DNA of 64,000 nucleotides from a beta proteobacterium AAP51 (GTDB taxonomy: Bacteria > Pseudomonadota > Gammaproteobacteria > Burkholderiales > Burkholderiaceae_C): the NCBI GenBank assembly GCA_001295905.1, contig LJHT01000091.1, forward strand, positions 1 to 64,000, given 5' to 3'. Both the position numbers and the translations under genes were made by a program. The notes beneath the pieces were generated by a model. It ran no database searches, was not told the DNA's origin, and saw only the letters and a program-made list of their open reading frames with translations. Numbering within the stretch: position 1 is the first letter of the stretch; the number at the start of each line of letters is the position of its first letter. Positions 28,552-37,920 of the stretch are shown piece by piece.

Positions 28552-30528
28552 ATGAAGTTTGCAGGGCAAGGGGTTCTGAAAGTCTTGGTGCTGGCCATGG
28601 CCGGCGTGTGGGCCGGCGGCGCGCTGGCTGCCGATGTGAAGGCCGCCGCCGTGGCGCCGGCCAAGGCGCAGTACTGGTCGGCTTCCACCGGCACCGTGGG
28701 CGTGCGTTGGAACCGCGATCTCGCGGCCGACATCGGCCTGACGCTGGGCGCGCCCCTGGCCCGCCAGGGCGCCATCGGCCCCGACGACCACGAGTTCTTC
28801 GACCTGTCGTCCGAGGGCAGCCTCGACTTCAACGTGGCCAGCGGCAACCTGCGCGATTTCGTCGGCGGTTCCTTGCAGGCGCTGGGCGGCTATGTCATCG
28901 AAAGCCGTGTCGCCGGCCGCATCGATCTCAGCAACTTCCGCATCGTGCCCCGCGTGGGCGCTGCCTCGCCCACGCTCGATGTGGTGGGTGCCGATGGCCA
29001 GACCTGGTTCTATCTCGACCGCGTGATGTACCAGCTGATCGACAACAACCAGCGCCTGGCACTGCGCACCATGGACCTGCGCATCACGCCCGAGATGGCC
29101 AAGCGCATCGGCCACCCCGAGGTGGCCGACTGGGCCATCGCCGACGTGCTGGTCACGGCCAACGTGCTTCGCCAGGGTGCGATGCCCGAGCCCCGGCTCT
29201 CCACGCGCTGGCATGGCCTGCCGGTGCCCGGGGTGCCCGGCGCCACCTACGAAGCCGACCTGTTCATGACCACCTTCAACATGCAGTACACGCGCTGCAA
29301 CGGGTGCACGGGCGCGGGCGGCAACGGCATCACGGTGTTCACGCCTTCGTCCACACTGCGCAACAACGTCAACAACGGCACCTTCTCGGCCGTGGTGCCG
29401 GGCGACCCGCTGGGCACCAGCACCGCGCGCTACGCGGCCGACATTCCCTGGCACACGAAGTTCACCGGCAACTTCCCGCCCTACAACAACGACCAGCACC
29501 CCTACCTCATCTGGAACCTGTACCGCTTCAACGCGGACGGCAGCATCGACCAGATCGGGCGCTCGGGCGTCAAGCACGCCTTCCTCACCATCAACACGAG
29601 TTGCATCATCAACCCGGGCAACAGCCACGTGCTGGGCCTGGGCTGCGCCGACGTCTACAGCGTGGGCAACAACGACAGCAACAACTCGCTGGGCCCGCGC
29701 AGCGAGATCATTCCTGCCACCAACGTGTGGGGCCGTTGCGGCTCCATCTACGACACCAACTGCGACGGCCTGGCCAACGCCACGCCCAACGGCTCTTTCG
29801 ACCAGCGCCTGACGGTGCGTGAATCGCAGTTCAGCGGCCCGGCGCACGCTGGCGCGACCTACCGCTTCGAAAGCTGGTATCTGGCACGTCAGGACATCAA
29901 CGTGCTGAACTCGATGGCCAGCGTGCGCGCCACCTTCTCGCGCCCGTCCACCGTGTGGGTGGTGGGTGGCAACGACCAGTACCGCCTCGGGCCGGTGATC
30001 GACCGCTGGGTCGACCCCGCAGCGCCGGGGCCGAACGCGGCCACCACGATGGTCACCACGCCCGAGGGCAACACCAAGGTGGCCATGCGCGCCACCAACC
30101 TGGGCAACGGGCTGTGGCGCTACGACTACGCGGCGATGAACATCGACTTCTCGCGGCCCATCACCGAAGGTGCCGAACCCAACCTGCGCGTGGTGCGTGC
30201 GCTGGGCTTCGACAACTTCACCGTGCCCGTGGGTGCGGCCACCGTGAGCAACCTGGTCTTCAGCGACGGCGACCTCGACAGCGCCAACGACTGGATGCCC
30301 GCCATCCGCGACGGCCGCCTCACCTGGACGGCCATGAACCGCGGCAACGCGCTGAACTGGGGCACGATGTTCCGCTTCTCGTTCACCAGCACGCAAGCGC
30401 CGACGGCGGCTGCCGTGACGATGCACGTGGCGGCCGACAACACGCGCGAAGTGCTGCGCTTCGACAACCTGCTGGCGCCCGCGCCGCTGGCACGCGGCGC
30501 GGCCACCACCGCGCGCGCGGCCCGCTGA
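28552..30528 (+). CDS. Large secreted protein of unknown function
   Basis: A 658-residue protein. Residues 1-26 are a signal peptide (VLVLAMAGVWAGGALA). The mature part is rich in Asn, Thr and Gly and has several cysteines in a central region (TRCNGCTG, TSCIINPGN, LGCADVYSVGNNDSNN, WGRCGSIYDTNCDGL), which may form disulphides. The segment LGPRSEIIPATNVWGRC and the Asp/Asn-rich DTNCDG suggest possible Ca binding. I do not recognise a family. ATG 28552 follows AAAGGGG; the frame is open upstream through modE but that part is not coding. It stands alone between modE and the tRNA. Confidence 0.8.
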   Translation: MKFAGQGVLKVLVLAMAGVWAGGALAADVKAAAVAPAKAQYWSASTGTVGVRWNRDLAADIGLTLGAPLARQGAIGPDDHEFFDLSSEGSLDFNVASGNLRDFVGGSLQALGGYVIESRVAGRIDLSNFRIVPRVGAASPTLDVVGADGQTWFYLDRVMYQLIDNNQRLALRTMDLRITPEMAKRIGHPEVADWAIADVLVTANVLRQGAMPEPRLSTRWHGLPVPGVPGATYEADLFMTTFNMQYTRCNGCTGAGGNGITVFTPSSTLRNNVNNGTFSAVVPGDPLGTSTARYAADIPWHTKFTGNFPPYNNDQHPYLIWNLYRFNADGSIDQIGRSGVKHAFLTINTSCIINPGNSHVLGLGCADVYSVGNNDSNNSLGPRSEIIPATNVWGRCGSIYDTNCDGLANATPNGSFDQRLTVRESQFSGPAHAGATYRFESWYLARQDINVLNSMASVRATFSRPSTVWVVGGNDQYRLGPVIDRWVDPAAPGPNAATTMVTTPEGNTKVAMRATNLGNGLWRYDYAAMNIDFSRPITEGAEPNLRVVRALGFDNFTVPVGAATVSNLVFSDGDLDSANDWMPAIRDGRLTWTAMNRGNALNWGTMFRFSFTSTQAPTAAAVTMHVAADNTREVLRFDNLLAPAPLARGAATTARAAR

Positions 30529-30571
30529 GCACGGCTGGCCGGGCGGCGCCCGGCCAGTCTTCCGAATGGGG

Positions 30572-30577
30572 TATACT
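30572..30577 (+). promoter_or_regulatory. -10 element of the initiator tRNA gene
   Basis: TATACT at 30572-30577 lies 13 bases before the mature tRNA 5' end, the expected place for a stable RNA promoter. The upstream GC-rich stretch shows no good -35 hexamer. Confidence 0.55.
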
Positions 30578-30589
30578 GCTAGCCTCAGT

Positions 30590-30666
<77 letters not shown>

Positions 30667-30706
30667 CGAAAACAGCAGCTAGATCAACGAGTTAGCTGCG
30701 AAGCGG

Positions 30707-30731
30707 AAGCCACCCAACCGGGTGGCTTTTT
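30707..30731 (+). terminator. Intrinsic terminator after tRNA-fMet
   Basis: AAGCCACCC (30707-30715) pairs with GGGTGGCTT (30720-30728) around AACC, and the 3' arm runs into TTTTT (30727-30731). A second inverted repeat, GCAGCTA 30675-30681 with TAGCTGC 30693-30699, lies between the tRNA and the terminator. Confidence 0.85.
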
Positions 30732-30735
30732 GCTT

Positions 30736-30768
30736 TGTGACAGGATCTGTGACAGGTTCTGTGACAGG
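30736..30768. repeat. Three tandem 12-base repeats TGTGACAGG-N3
   Basis: TGTGACAGG occurs at 30736, 30748 and 30760 with spacers ATC and TTC, and again at 30816-30824 outside the tandem. The 12-base period equals four codons. Read on the minus strand it gives CCTGTCACA repeated. It is directly downstream of a tRNA gene, where integrases often insert, so it may be the remnant of a coding tail or a protein-binding array. Confidence 0.6.
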
Positions 30769-31073
30769 CTGGTCCGAAGGTGATCTTTGCGGGTCTCCGT
30801 GGGGACCATTGGGCTTGTGACAGGCTTTGACCTTCATGCAGCCCATGGTCAGCTGGCCGGATCCATGAGCGAGGAGCTACACAACGAGACGTTGGGCCGT
30901 GTCGCACCAAGCCGGCACCACCAAAGACTGCTGTAGGCAGCGTGAGCGGTGAAGCCGAATCCAGGCCTCCCACCGGACTACTTCCAGTTGCCGTGCAACG
31001 AGTGCATCCATCTGCTCGACGAGCTGAGCGACCGGAACGTCATTCGCGCTGTCATGTAGAAGTTGGCGGACAG
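30769..31073. other. Island edge without supported genes
   Basis: About 300 bases between the repeats and the end of the GajB-like gene. Short open frames exist on both strands, but none has a credible start and none resembles a known protein. A further TGTGACAGG copy is the only notable element. It may contain the left attachment site, but no copy of the tRNA 3' end was found elsewhere in the window. Confidence 0.3.
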
Positions 31074-32504
31074 CTACGCCGCTGGTCTCAGCACTGGGGT
31101 GTCCGAAACCACCACCAGCCGTCGCGCGCCTCTTGTAAGTGCGACGTACATGTTCGGCCCATCCATCATTTCTGGATGGAGGATGACGACAACATCGGCT
31201 TCGAGACCCTTCAGCAGAAGAGTGCTGCCCACCGCGCGGCGCGAAACTGGCCTCCCGAAGTGGCGATTGCGCTCGCGCGCCTGCAGAGCCGCATCCAGCA
31301 GCGGAACGCCGCCGATGGCTGCAGCGCGCATTGCCGTCCGGCAGCAGTGCAACATCTCCGGCCGGAAGACTCGCGCCTGCGCTTGGCCCTCCAAGTGCTG
31401 GAGCACTTCTAACGCGCCGGCCATGCTTGGAGCCGAGACGAAGGCCACCGCCGCGCTTTCAGCGGGGGTTGGCGGCGTCCGTGCCCGTCCTTGCCGAATC
31501 GTCTCCACGCGGGCCAGAAAGTTCGCGGCACCAACTTGCGTCATGAGGTCAGCGGCGAAGTTGACCAACTGCGCCAGCGCGTCGGCTGCAGCAACGTTGA
31601 ACCGACGTGCGAAGCCGACCAAGTCACCGAGGTCGACAGCCTCTACAGAAGTAGCCCCTGGGGTCTGTCCTGTGAACTGATGCCTACCGCGTGGATTGCG
31701 CGCGTCTCCGATGATGAGCACGGTCTCCTCGTGTCCAACAAGGCGCGTCAATGCGGCGGCACGCCGCTGTCTGTCCGCATTTCCGTTGTGCGGCATCCAC
31801 TGAACTTCAGCTGGCGCGCCGTGAAGGCTCACCGGCTGCCCAGCTTGAAGCTGAGCCCTCGCTTGCAGGAGCCACTGACCCAGGCGCTCGGTACCGGCGT
31901 TGCGCCAGCGCCAAGGTGTACCGAGTGCTCCTATTGCTGGGAACCGAGCTTCAACGTGACCCTGCCACTGAACGAGTTGGTTTCCCGCGAACCCGAAGAT
32001 GGCCTGCATAGGGTCACCCAGCACCGATGTCGGGAGCACCGTCGCCAGCGTGTCAACGATGGCGTGCTGAACCAAGTTGCAGTCTTGGTATTCGTCAACA
32101 ATCAAGCGGGCGTAGGTCGCTCGCAGCGGGTCGCTCACATGGCCAGCCTGCAAGAGGCGAGCGGCGGCGGTTCGAATGGCCGGGTAGTCGTTTCGGGCAT
32201 CACCGATTTCAAGAATGCGCGGGTTGTGGCCGCTCCTGAGTGGAAATGACGCGATGAGCCGCATGGCAAATCCGTCGATGGTGGTGACTCGATAGGCTGA
32301 GGTACGGACGTGGGCGCGCTGCAACCGAAGCCGTAGCGCTGCGGCGCCTGCGTTGGTATGCGTGAGTATGAGAATGGGCCGCACGCCGTCGTGCAAGCTG
32401 AGCGTGTCCGCAATGAGCTGGGTCTTGCCGCAACCGGCTGGAGCGGTGACAGAGCCTCTGTCCGCTGCGAACAAGTCGAGTTCAGGCGGCATGGGTCCAA
32501 ACAC
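31074..32504 (-). CDS. gajB: UvrD-like helicase, GajB-like (Gabija defence)
   Basis: A 476-residue superfamily 1A helicase. Walker A is APAGCGKT (21-28), motif Ia LTHTNAGAAAL, Walker B VDEYQD (136-141), motif III VLGDPMQAIFGF (161-172), and motifs V/VI lie near LKGLEADVVVI and MYVALTRGARRLVVV. Length (about 490 in GajB) and the 23-base overlap with the preceding OLD-family nuclease gene fit Gabija, an anti-phage system in which the helicase-like subunit works with the GajA tetramer. Other OLD/UvrD pairs are not excluded. Confidence 0.8.
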   Translation of the reverse strand: MFGPMPPELDLFAADRGSVTAPAGCGKTQLIADTLSLHDGVRPILILTHTNAGAAALRLRLQRAHVRTSAYRVTTIDGFAMRLIASFPLRSGHNPRILEIGDARNDYPAIRTAAARLLQAGHVSDPLRATYARLIVDEYQDCNLVQHAIVDTLATVLPTSVLGDPMQAIFGFAGNQLVQWQGHVEARFPAIGALGTPWRWRNAGTERLGQWLLQARAQLQAGQPVSLHGAPAEVQWMPHNGNADRQRRAAALTRLVGHEETVLIIGDARNPRGRHQFTGQTPGATSVEAVDLGDLVGFARRFNVAAADALAQLVNFAADLMTQVGAANFLARVETIRQGRARTPPTPAESAAVAFVSAPSMAGALEVLQHLEGQAQARVFRPEMLHCCRTAMRAAAIGGVPLLDAALQARERNRHFGRPVSRRAVGSTLLLKGLEADVVVILHPEMMDGPNMYVALTRGARRLVVVSDTPVLRPAA

Positions 32505-34209
32505 GAAGCTGTTCGGCGATGGCCTGGAAACCTGCGTCGGCCGTCGCCAGGTTCGGCCCGACGATGTTCAGCGCTACTTCTTGGTACGTCGAGAGGGATT
32601 TGAACCACCCGGCCCCTCGGATGCGAGACGCGGTGCCGAGCAGTTCCTTTGTGGCATCACTATGGCCCTCGAGCAACCGGTCTAATTCCACGGCGTTGAG
32701 GGTTCGCTGCCCGTTCGACTTGGACGCGATGTGTGCATCCACCAGGTCCCGCCCGACTACTTCGATGGCCTTCTCGAGAAGGGCGTCGATGGCGCCGTCG
32801 CCGAGGCTGCGGAACAATTCATCCTCGAGCGCGCGACCCGCTCGCCAGGTGAGTGTTTGGCCGCCGAGCGCTTGATAGGCTGCAACGACATCGGGAGTCG
32901 GGGCCTTGTCTGCGTCCACGAAGACGAGTACGCGGTAGCCGAGTCGCAGCAGCGCTGTGCCACGGGTGAAGCATCTATCCGGGTTGCTTCCGCCCACATC
33001 GACGTAGGCGCCGCCCAAAGCGAAGAAAGACGGCATACCCTGGCCGACCCAGAACTGGTCCAACCCACGCGCCAGGCCGACCTCGCTGGCACCCTCGCAG
33101 ACGACGACCGACTTGGCTAGGAACGCTTCCGGGTCCGCACGAAGAGTGCTTTGGACATCATCGGCGACGCCGACTTTCAGAACGTCGTGTTGCCCAGCGT
33201 AAGCCCGGACGACGTAGACCTGGTCTCCGGAGAGTTCGCGGACGGCCACTGGCGAGTGGCTTGTCATGAAGACCTGGAGCGGCAATGCCGGATCTTTGGC
33301 GCCCAGCGAGTCCAGGAGGCGGGTCAAGCGGTGAGGCTCAAGCCCGTACTCGACCTCGTCGACCAACGCAATCGTCGCGGTGCCAGCAGCCATCCGCTGT
33401 AGGCCAGCGATGAGCAGACGTGATGAACCAGTTCCAAGAGAACGCAAAGGAACGCCTGCCGCGTTGTGTAGCGCAATTGCGCCATCTCCAATTGAGACTG
33501 AATGGGCGTCCAGCAAGGCTTGAGCCGAAGCGCCGACGGGAACCCCAAGGAAGTTCGCAGTCTGGGTAACTTGTTGAAGGGTGGCAGCGAGTTGGGCGCC
33601 TGCCTGGTTCCCAAAGTTCGTTCGCGCTTCACGCGCTGCCCGCGCAAGCTCTGCCCCGAGGTTGGGCTGTTCGTCAGTCAGGCGATTCAGGACCGAGCCT
33701 CGAGTCCATGACAGATTTGTGTTCGCGTAGCTTCCGATGCGCGCAGGCGCGAGTGCGGTTCGATACTTCCAGGCGAGAGCCCGCTCCAGGCCCTGTTGCT
33801 CAGCGCGTTCGGAAAACAGCGTCCATGAGGGTTCGAGATCGCTATTGACCTTGAGGCGCAGGGTCAGGACGGTTTCGATGTGAACACGGGGCTCATCTTC
33901 CACGCGGACGGTCGCAGGGTCATAGCCACGCAAAAACTCAGCGTGGCTCTCTAGGCTCTTCAACTCGTCTGGAAGACCACCAAGCGTCACGGAAATGAGG
34001 ATGGGCCGGGTAACGTCCAGCTGAAAGAAGTCTGTGTCTCCAAACGGTGCGCTGCGACGAGCGCCGAGGCATAGGTCGATGGCGTCGAGGATGGTGGACT
34101 TGCCACCGTCACCCGGGCCGACCAGACAGTTGATGCCGGCCGAGGGATGCCAATCTAGGTATTGGATTGAACGGAAGTTGCGGACTTCCAAGCGGCGGAT
34201 TCGCGCCAT
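32482..34209 (-). CDS. gajA: OLD-family ATPase/TOPRIM nuclease, GajA-like (Gabija defence)
   Basis: A 575-residue protein. The ABC-type ATPase half has Walker A GPGDGGKST (31-39), signature-like LGTGSSRLLIAGL (258-270), Walker B IALVDEVEYGLEP (280-292) and H-loop TSHSP (316-320). The TOPRIM half has Glu372 in VVCEGASEVGL and Asp432/Asp434 in VFVDADKAP. Both halves look complete, so nicking or cleavage activity is expected. GajA is about 580 residues. The pair with the helicase gene downstream matches Gabija, which is activated on phage-induced nucleotide depletion. Confidence 0.82.
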   Translation of the reverse strand: MARIRRLEVRNFRSIQYLDWHPSAGINCLVGPGDGGKSTILDAIDLCLGARRSAPFGDTDFFQLDVTRPILISVTLGGLPDELKSLESHAEFLRGYDPATVRVEDEPRVHIETVLTLRLKVNSDLEPSWTLFSERAEQQGLERALAWKYRTALAPARIGSYANTNLSWTRGSVLNRLTDEQPNLGAELARAAREARTNFGNQAGAQLAATLQQVTQTANFLGVPVGASAQALLDAHSVSIGDGAIALHNAAGVPLRSLGTGSSRLLIAGLQRMAAGTATIALVDEVEYGLEPHRLTRLLDSLGAKDPALPLQVFMTSHSPVAVRELSGDQVYVVRAYAGQHDVLKVGVADDVQSTLRADPEAFLAKSVVVCEGASEVGLARGLDQFWVGQGMPSFFALGGAYVDVGGSNPDRCFTRGTALLRLGYRVLVFVDADKAPTPDVVAAYQALGGQTLTWRAGRALEDELFRSLGDGAIDALLEKAIEVVGRDLVDAHIASKSNGQRTLNAVELDRLLEGHSDATKELLGTASRIRGAGWFKSLSTYQEVALNIVGPNLATADAGFQAIAEQLRVWTHAA

Positions 34210-34254
34210 AGGTTCCTCAGGTTCAGTTTAGGTCGTCTGTTCCATCTCATGTAC

Positions 34255-35013
34255 TCACTCTCCAATCGCTCGACGCGACCAGAGCTGGTCGATCAAGTCG
34301 CTGACGATCTGAAATGTCATCAGCACGCTGGCATGGAGCATCTGGGTGCCATGCGCGTATTCGTTGCGCAGCCGAGGAAGCGTCTCGATGAAGTCTGTCA
34401 GCCAGTCGTAGGCCAATTCATCCTCTGTCGGTACTGCGGGTGAGTCTGGAATGGTCAACTCTTGGAGCTGATGCTTCCTCATGAACTCGATTTGTTCGAA
34501 GCTTCGGCGCCGCTCCGCAAGTTTCTGCGCCCACAGGCCTCTGCGTGAGAGACCATCGTTCGAGATCAAGCCCGACTGCAACGCCATTGACAAGAGCCGG
34601 GACAGTCCAAGCGGTGCAGGCGGGCGTTTCGCTTTCGCTTGTCGCCCTGGGGCGCCCAGTAAGGCGCCGTGCTCGTCGAGCTTGCCCTGCTGCACCAAGG
34701 CCAAGCGAAGTGCCATCTCGAGCGACGCCAACGCTTGATGTTCGGCCACCACATGAAACCGATACACGTGCCAGGCGTAAAGGTACAGGTTGCGCGCCGT
34801 GTCGTAGTGGGTTCGTACCTGCTCGGGAACGCTGTCTGCCAACGCCAGCTCTGCGATGGACTCGTGACGATCTCGCTGCACAAGCGGTCGGACTGTGGTG
34901 CCTTCTCGAATCGATAGGTAGCGCATCCTGCTGTCAGGAAGCGGCAACTCGCTCAGTTCGCGTAGGCCGTCGGCGGGGGCGCCTTCATCGATCGCCACTG
35001 CTTCGCCCGTCAT
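34255..35013 (-). CDS. Unknown protein with a HEPN-type R-x4-H motif
   Basis: A 252-residue, mostly helical protein. Near the C-terminus it has RNEYAH (Arg216-x4-His221) in the context PRLRNEYAHGTQML, which matches the R-x4-6-H active-site motif of HEPN ribonucleases and related AbiV/ApeA-like proteins. Other regions (residues 60-110, helical) give no family. The start overlaps the 453-residue gene upstream by four bases, and the GajA-like gene follows after 45 bases. A toxin or RNA-cutting effector role is inferred from the motif and place only. Confidence 0.6.
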   Translation of the reverse strand: MTGEAVAIDEGAPADGLRELSELPLPDSRMRYLSIREGTTVRPLVQRDRHESIAELALADSVPEQVRTHYDTARNLYLYAWHVYRFHVVAEHQALASLEMALRLALVQQGKLDEHGALLGAPGRQAKAKRPPAPLGLSRLLSMALQSGLISNDGLSRRGLWAQKLAERRRSFEQIEFMRKHQLQELTIPDSPAVPTEDELAYDWLTDFIETLPRLRNEYAHGTQMLHASVLMTFQIVSDLIDQLWSRRAIGE

Positions 35014-36371
35014 GTGGTTTTTCCCGGTCGTTCCAACGGCCGAAGCGTCAACGGGGCCGCTGCCGGGTCGTGCTTGAAGTGCACGACCAACCAGTCGTCG
35101 TCTTCATCTGTGCCGCCCGACTCGATCCTGATGTCAGCGAGTGTGTCCCCTTGGCTCAAGCGATGGGCAAAGATGTTCGGCTGGTTGGGTTTGTGCTCCA
35201 GCCCGGTGAAGTGTTGGAACTGCTCCACGGTGATACGGCCGGCAAGAAGGTCGAGCAGTGCCCGTGCTGAAACCTTGATCGTCATCGCGGTCCTCGTCGA
35301 TGTCATGGTGGTTCCGAGGTACCAGCCTCGCGCGTCGGGTTTGTAGGCCGCTTGCAGTTGGAGAGAGCGGGCCTGATAGCCCTCGAATCTCGGGCGTGGC
35401 AAGTGCCCTACCAGGGCATCAATGCCTCGTCTGTCCAGTGTGAGCCCGGGCCGAATGAACAACTCGGCCCGCCACGGTCTACGCCCGCTCATCGTCCGCA
35501 GACCGAAGGCGCTTGGCGTCCGGCCTGGAGCCAAGACGATCACCGCGTCGATGGCACCATCGGCTTTCTGCAGAAAGTACGTGATGACCTGGCTACCGGA
35601 GACTGCCCGAGGGGATCTCATGGTCGGGTTCAGGTCTCTGAGCATTCGCGCTCCGGCATCGGCCACCAGCACACAGCGCAGGCCCTCAAAGGTTGGGATG
35701 CTGAGCTGCCTCTTCTTTTCGGTCAGCGCATCGAAGAGCGGGTTGTCCTCCAGGTCGTAAGCCTCTGCCGGCATCGAGCTGAAGAAGTTGTACATGGGCG
35801 ACTGCCGCTCTTTGTGCCATTGCACCACCAGGTGTGTGTTTCCCTGCGCGATGGTGAGAGGCGAGCGCGGCGCGGTTTCCAGCAGCCAGCTTCTCAGAGT
35901 CGCCTTCGTCTCGTCTGTCGGCGTGAAGTCGGGGTCGATCTTGCGCTTGCGCACGTAGCCTTGCGCCGTATACCCGCTTTCAACACCAAAGGTGAAGTGG
36001 AGGTGTCTACCGCTGCCTTTCCGCGCGGAGTTCGCAAACTCACAGAGCTGCGCGGCGATACGTCGCATCTCATCCTCTTGCGACAGGCGGGCGTCCGAGA
36101 TGGCCGTGACCTCCACCGCGCACGGCATGCCGGGGAAGAGGCTCTCTGTGTAGGCGTCAGGCTGCCGTGTGCCAAACCGCTCCGGCTCGACCTCTAACTC
36201 ACCCAGCCGCGATAGAGCCCAGAGCACTCCCAGCTCCATCTCCGCGGGCAGTGCTTGGTCGACCCGCTTGTTCTCCAGTCGGGAACGAATGCCGACGAGC
36301 TTCGAGGGCTCTGCTCGTTCAGACAGCTCGTCGAGCATGTTCTGAAGGCGACGGCGGGTGAAGAGCGGCAT
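35010..36371 (-). CDS. Unknown 453-residue protein, possible PD-(D/E)xK-like nuclease
   Basis: A 453-residue protein starting MPLFTRRRLQNMLDELSERA. The open frame extends 52 codons upstream, but ATG 36371 gives a sensible start. Residues 44-90 hold an acidic helix (EMELGVLWAL), then RQPDAYTE and CAVEVTAI, spaced like the PD...ExK core of restriction-type nucleases, with Thr in place of Lys. The remainder is unassigned. Coupled by ATGA to the HEPN-motif gene and 53 bases after hsdM, so it is in the defence operon. Confidence 0.55.
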   Translation of the reverse strand: MPLFTRRRLQNMLDELSERAEPSKLVGIRSRLENKRVDQALPAEMELGVLWALSRLGELEVEPERFGTRQPDAYTESLFPGMPCAVEVTAISDARLSQEDEMRRIAAQLCEFANSARKGSGRHLHFTFGVESGYTAQGYVRKRKIDPDFTPTDETKATLRSWLLETAPRSPLTIAQGNTHLVVQWHKERQSPMYNFFSSMPAEAYDLEDNPLFDALTEKKRQLSIPTFEGLRCVLVADAGARMLRDLNPTMRSPRAVSGSQVITYFLQKADGAIDAVIVLAPGRTPSAFGLRTMSGRRPWRAELFIRPGLTLDRRGIDALVGHLPRPRFEGYQARSLQLQAAYKPDARGWYLGTTMTSTRTAMTIKVSARALLDLLAGRITVEQFQHFTGLEHKPNQPNIFAHRLSQGDTLADIRIESGGTDEDDDWLVVHFKHDPAAAPLTLRPLERPGKTT

Positions 36372-36423
36372 GTCTCCTTCAGGCCATCGCCGCTCTCGCG
36401 TGGTTGCCGATGCGCACGAGCCT

Positions 36424-37902
36424 CTACTCGGCGTGAGTGGCTGCTGATTTCGGCAGGTTCGCCGCCACGTCCCTGAAGGCAGCCAGCGCCGCCTCCAGGT
36501 GATCAATGATCTCTTGCTGCAGCACATCAGGCGGCGGCAGCCCGGCCAGGTTGTCCAGGCTGTCGTCCTTCAGCCAGAACACGTCCAGGCTCGCCTTGTC
36601 GCGCGCAATCAGTTCGTCGTAGCTGTAGAAGCGGAAGCGCTCGCTCGGTTCGCGCTGGTGCCGGTTCTCCGGCCGGTAGCAGGCCACGAAGTCTTCCAGG
36701 TCTTCATAGGCCAGCTGCCGCGTCTTCAGGGTGAAGTGCTTGTTCGTGCGCAGGTCGTAGAACCACACGCCCTTGGTCTGCACCGTGCCGTCCTTGGGCC
36801 GCGCATCGAAGAACACCACGTTGGCCTTCACACCCTGCGCGTAGAAGATGCCCGTGGGCAGCCGCAGGATGGTGTGCACGTCGCAGGTCTCCAGCCACTT
36901 GCGCCGGATCTTCTCGCCAGCCCCGCCTTCGAACAGCACGTTGTCGGGCAGCACCACGGCAGCCTTGCCGCGCGCGCCGAGCATGGCCACGATGTGCTGC
37001 AGGAAGTTCAGCTGCTTGTTCGACGTGGTTGTCCAGAAGTCGCGCCGCTCGTAGGTGAGTGACTCGCGGTCGTCCTCGCCTTCGGCGTTGGTGAAGGTCA
37101 TGCTGCTCTTCTTGCCGAAGGGCGGGTTGGCCAGCACGTAGTCGAAGGTGCGCGTGGGTTCGGTCAGCAGCGCGTCGGCGCGTTCCACCGTGGGCTCGCC
37201 CACCAGGTCGCCCACGTTGTGCAGGAACAGGTTCATCAGGCACAGCCGCCGCGTGCCGGGCACGATCTCATTGCCGTAGAAGGTCTCCTGCCGCAGGAAG
37301 GCGGCCTGCTTCTTGTTCAGCGTCTGCCCTGGCCGCGTGAGCCAGTTGTAGGCCCCCAGGAAGAAGCCGCCGGTGCCGCAGGCCGGGTCGGCGATGGTCT
37401 TCATCGGCTCGGGCTGCATGCACTCCACCATGGCGCGGATCACGGCGCGCGGCGTGAAGTACTGGCCGGCCCCGCTCTTGGTGTCCTCGGCGTTCTTCTG
37501 CAGCAGGCCTTCGTACAGGTCGCCCTTGGTGTCGGCGTCCATGCCCACCCAGCTTTCGGCGTCGATCATCTGCACCAGCCGCGCCAGCTTGGCCGGGTCC
37601 TGGATCTTGTTCTGCGCCTTGAAGAAGATGGCGCCCAGCATGCCGCCTTCCTGCCCCAGCTTGTGCAGCGTGGCCAGGTACTGGGCCTCCAGCGGCTCGC
37701 CGGTCTTCGTGCGCAGTGCGGCCCAGTCGAAGCCCGCCGGCACCTGGGTGGCGCGGCTGTAGGGCGGCTGGGTGTACTCGTGGGCCATCTTCAGGAACAG
37801 CAAGTAGGTCAGCTGTTCCAGGTAGTCGCCATAGCCCACCCCGTCGTCCTTGAGCGTGTGGCAGAAGTTCCAGACCTTCTGGATCAGGGCGGATGTGTTC
37901 AT
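36424..37902 (-). CDS. hsdM: Type I restriction-modification methyltransferase HsdM
   Basis: A 492-residue N6-adenine methyltransferase. An N-terminal helical domain (NTSALIQKVWNFCHTL) is followed by GQYFTPRAVIRAM (146-158), the SAM motif ADPACGTGGF (171-180) and the catalytic NPPF (259-262). I chose ATG 37902 over an upstream start because the conserved N-terminus begins there. It is split from hsdS by an ATPase gene and from that gene by a 280-base repeat-rich gap. Confidence 0.93.
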   Translation of the reverse strand: MNTSALIQKVWNFCHTLKDDGVGYGDYLEQLTYLLFLKMAHEYTQPPYSRATQVPAGFDWAALRTKTGEPLEAQYLATLHKLGQEGGMLGAIFFKAQNKIQDPAKLARLVQMIDAESWVGMDADTKGDLYEGLLQKNAEDTKSGAGQYFTPRAVIRAMVECMQPEPMKTIADPACGTGGFFLGAYNWLTRPGQTLNKKQAAFLRQETFYGNEIVPGTRRLCLMNLFLHNVGDLVGEPTVERADALLTEPTRTFDYVLANPPFGKKSSMTFTNAEGEDDRESLTYERRDFWTTTSNKQLNFLQHIVAMLGARGKAAVVLPDNVLFEGGAGEKIRRKWLETCDVHTILRLPTGIFYAQGVKANVVFFDARPKDGTVQTKGVWFYDLRTNKHFTLKTRQLAYEDLEDFVACYRPENRHQREPSERFRFYSYDELIARDKASLDVFWLKDDSLDNLAGLPPPDVLQQEIIDHLEAALAAFRDVAANLPKSAATHAE

Positions 37903-37920
37903 GGAAGGGGTGCCGTCGGC

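Noticed and set aside
30692-30973. 93-codon minus-strand frame next to tRNA-fMet
   Set aside because: It spans the tRNA terminator and the 12-base repeats and has no ribosome-binding site; it may be a remnant tail but is not called a gene.
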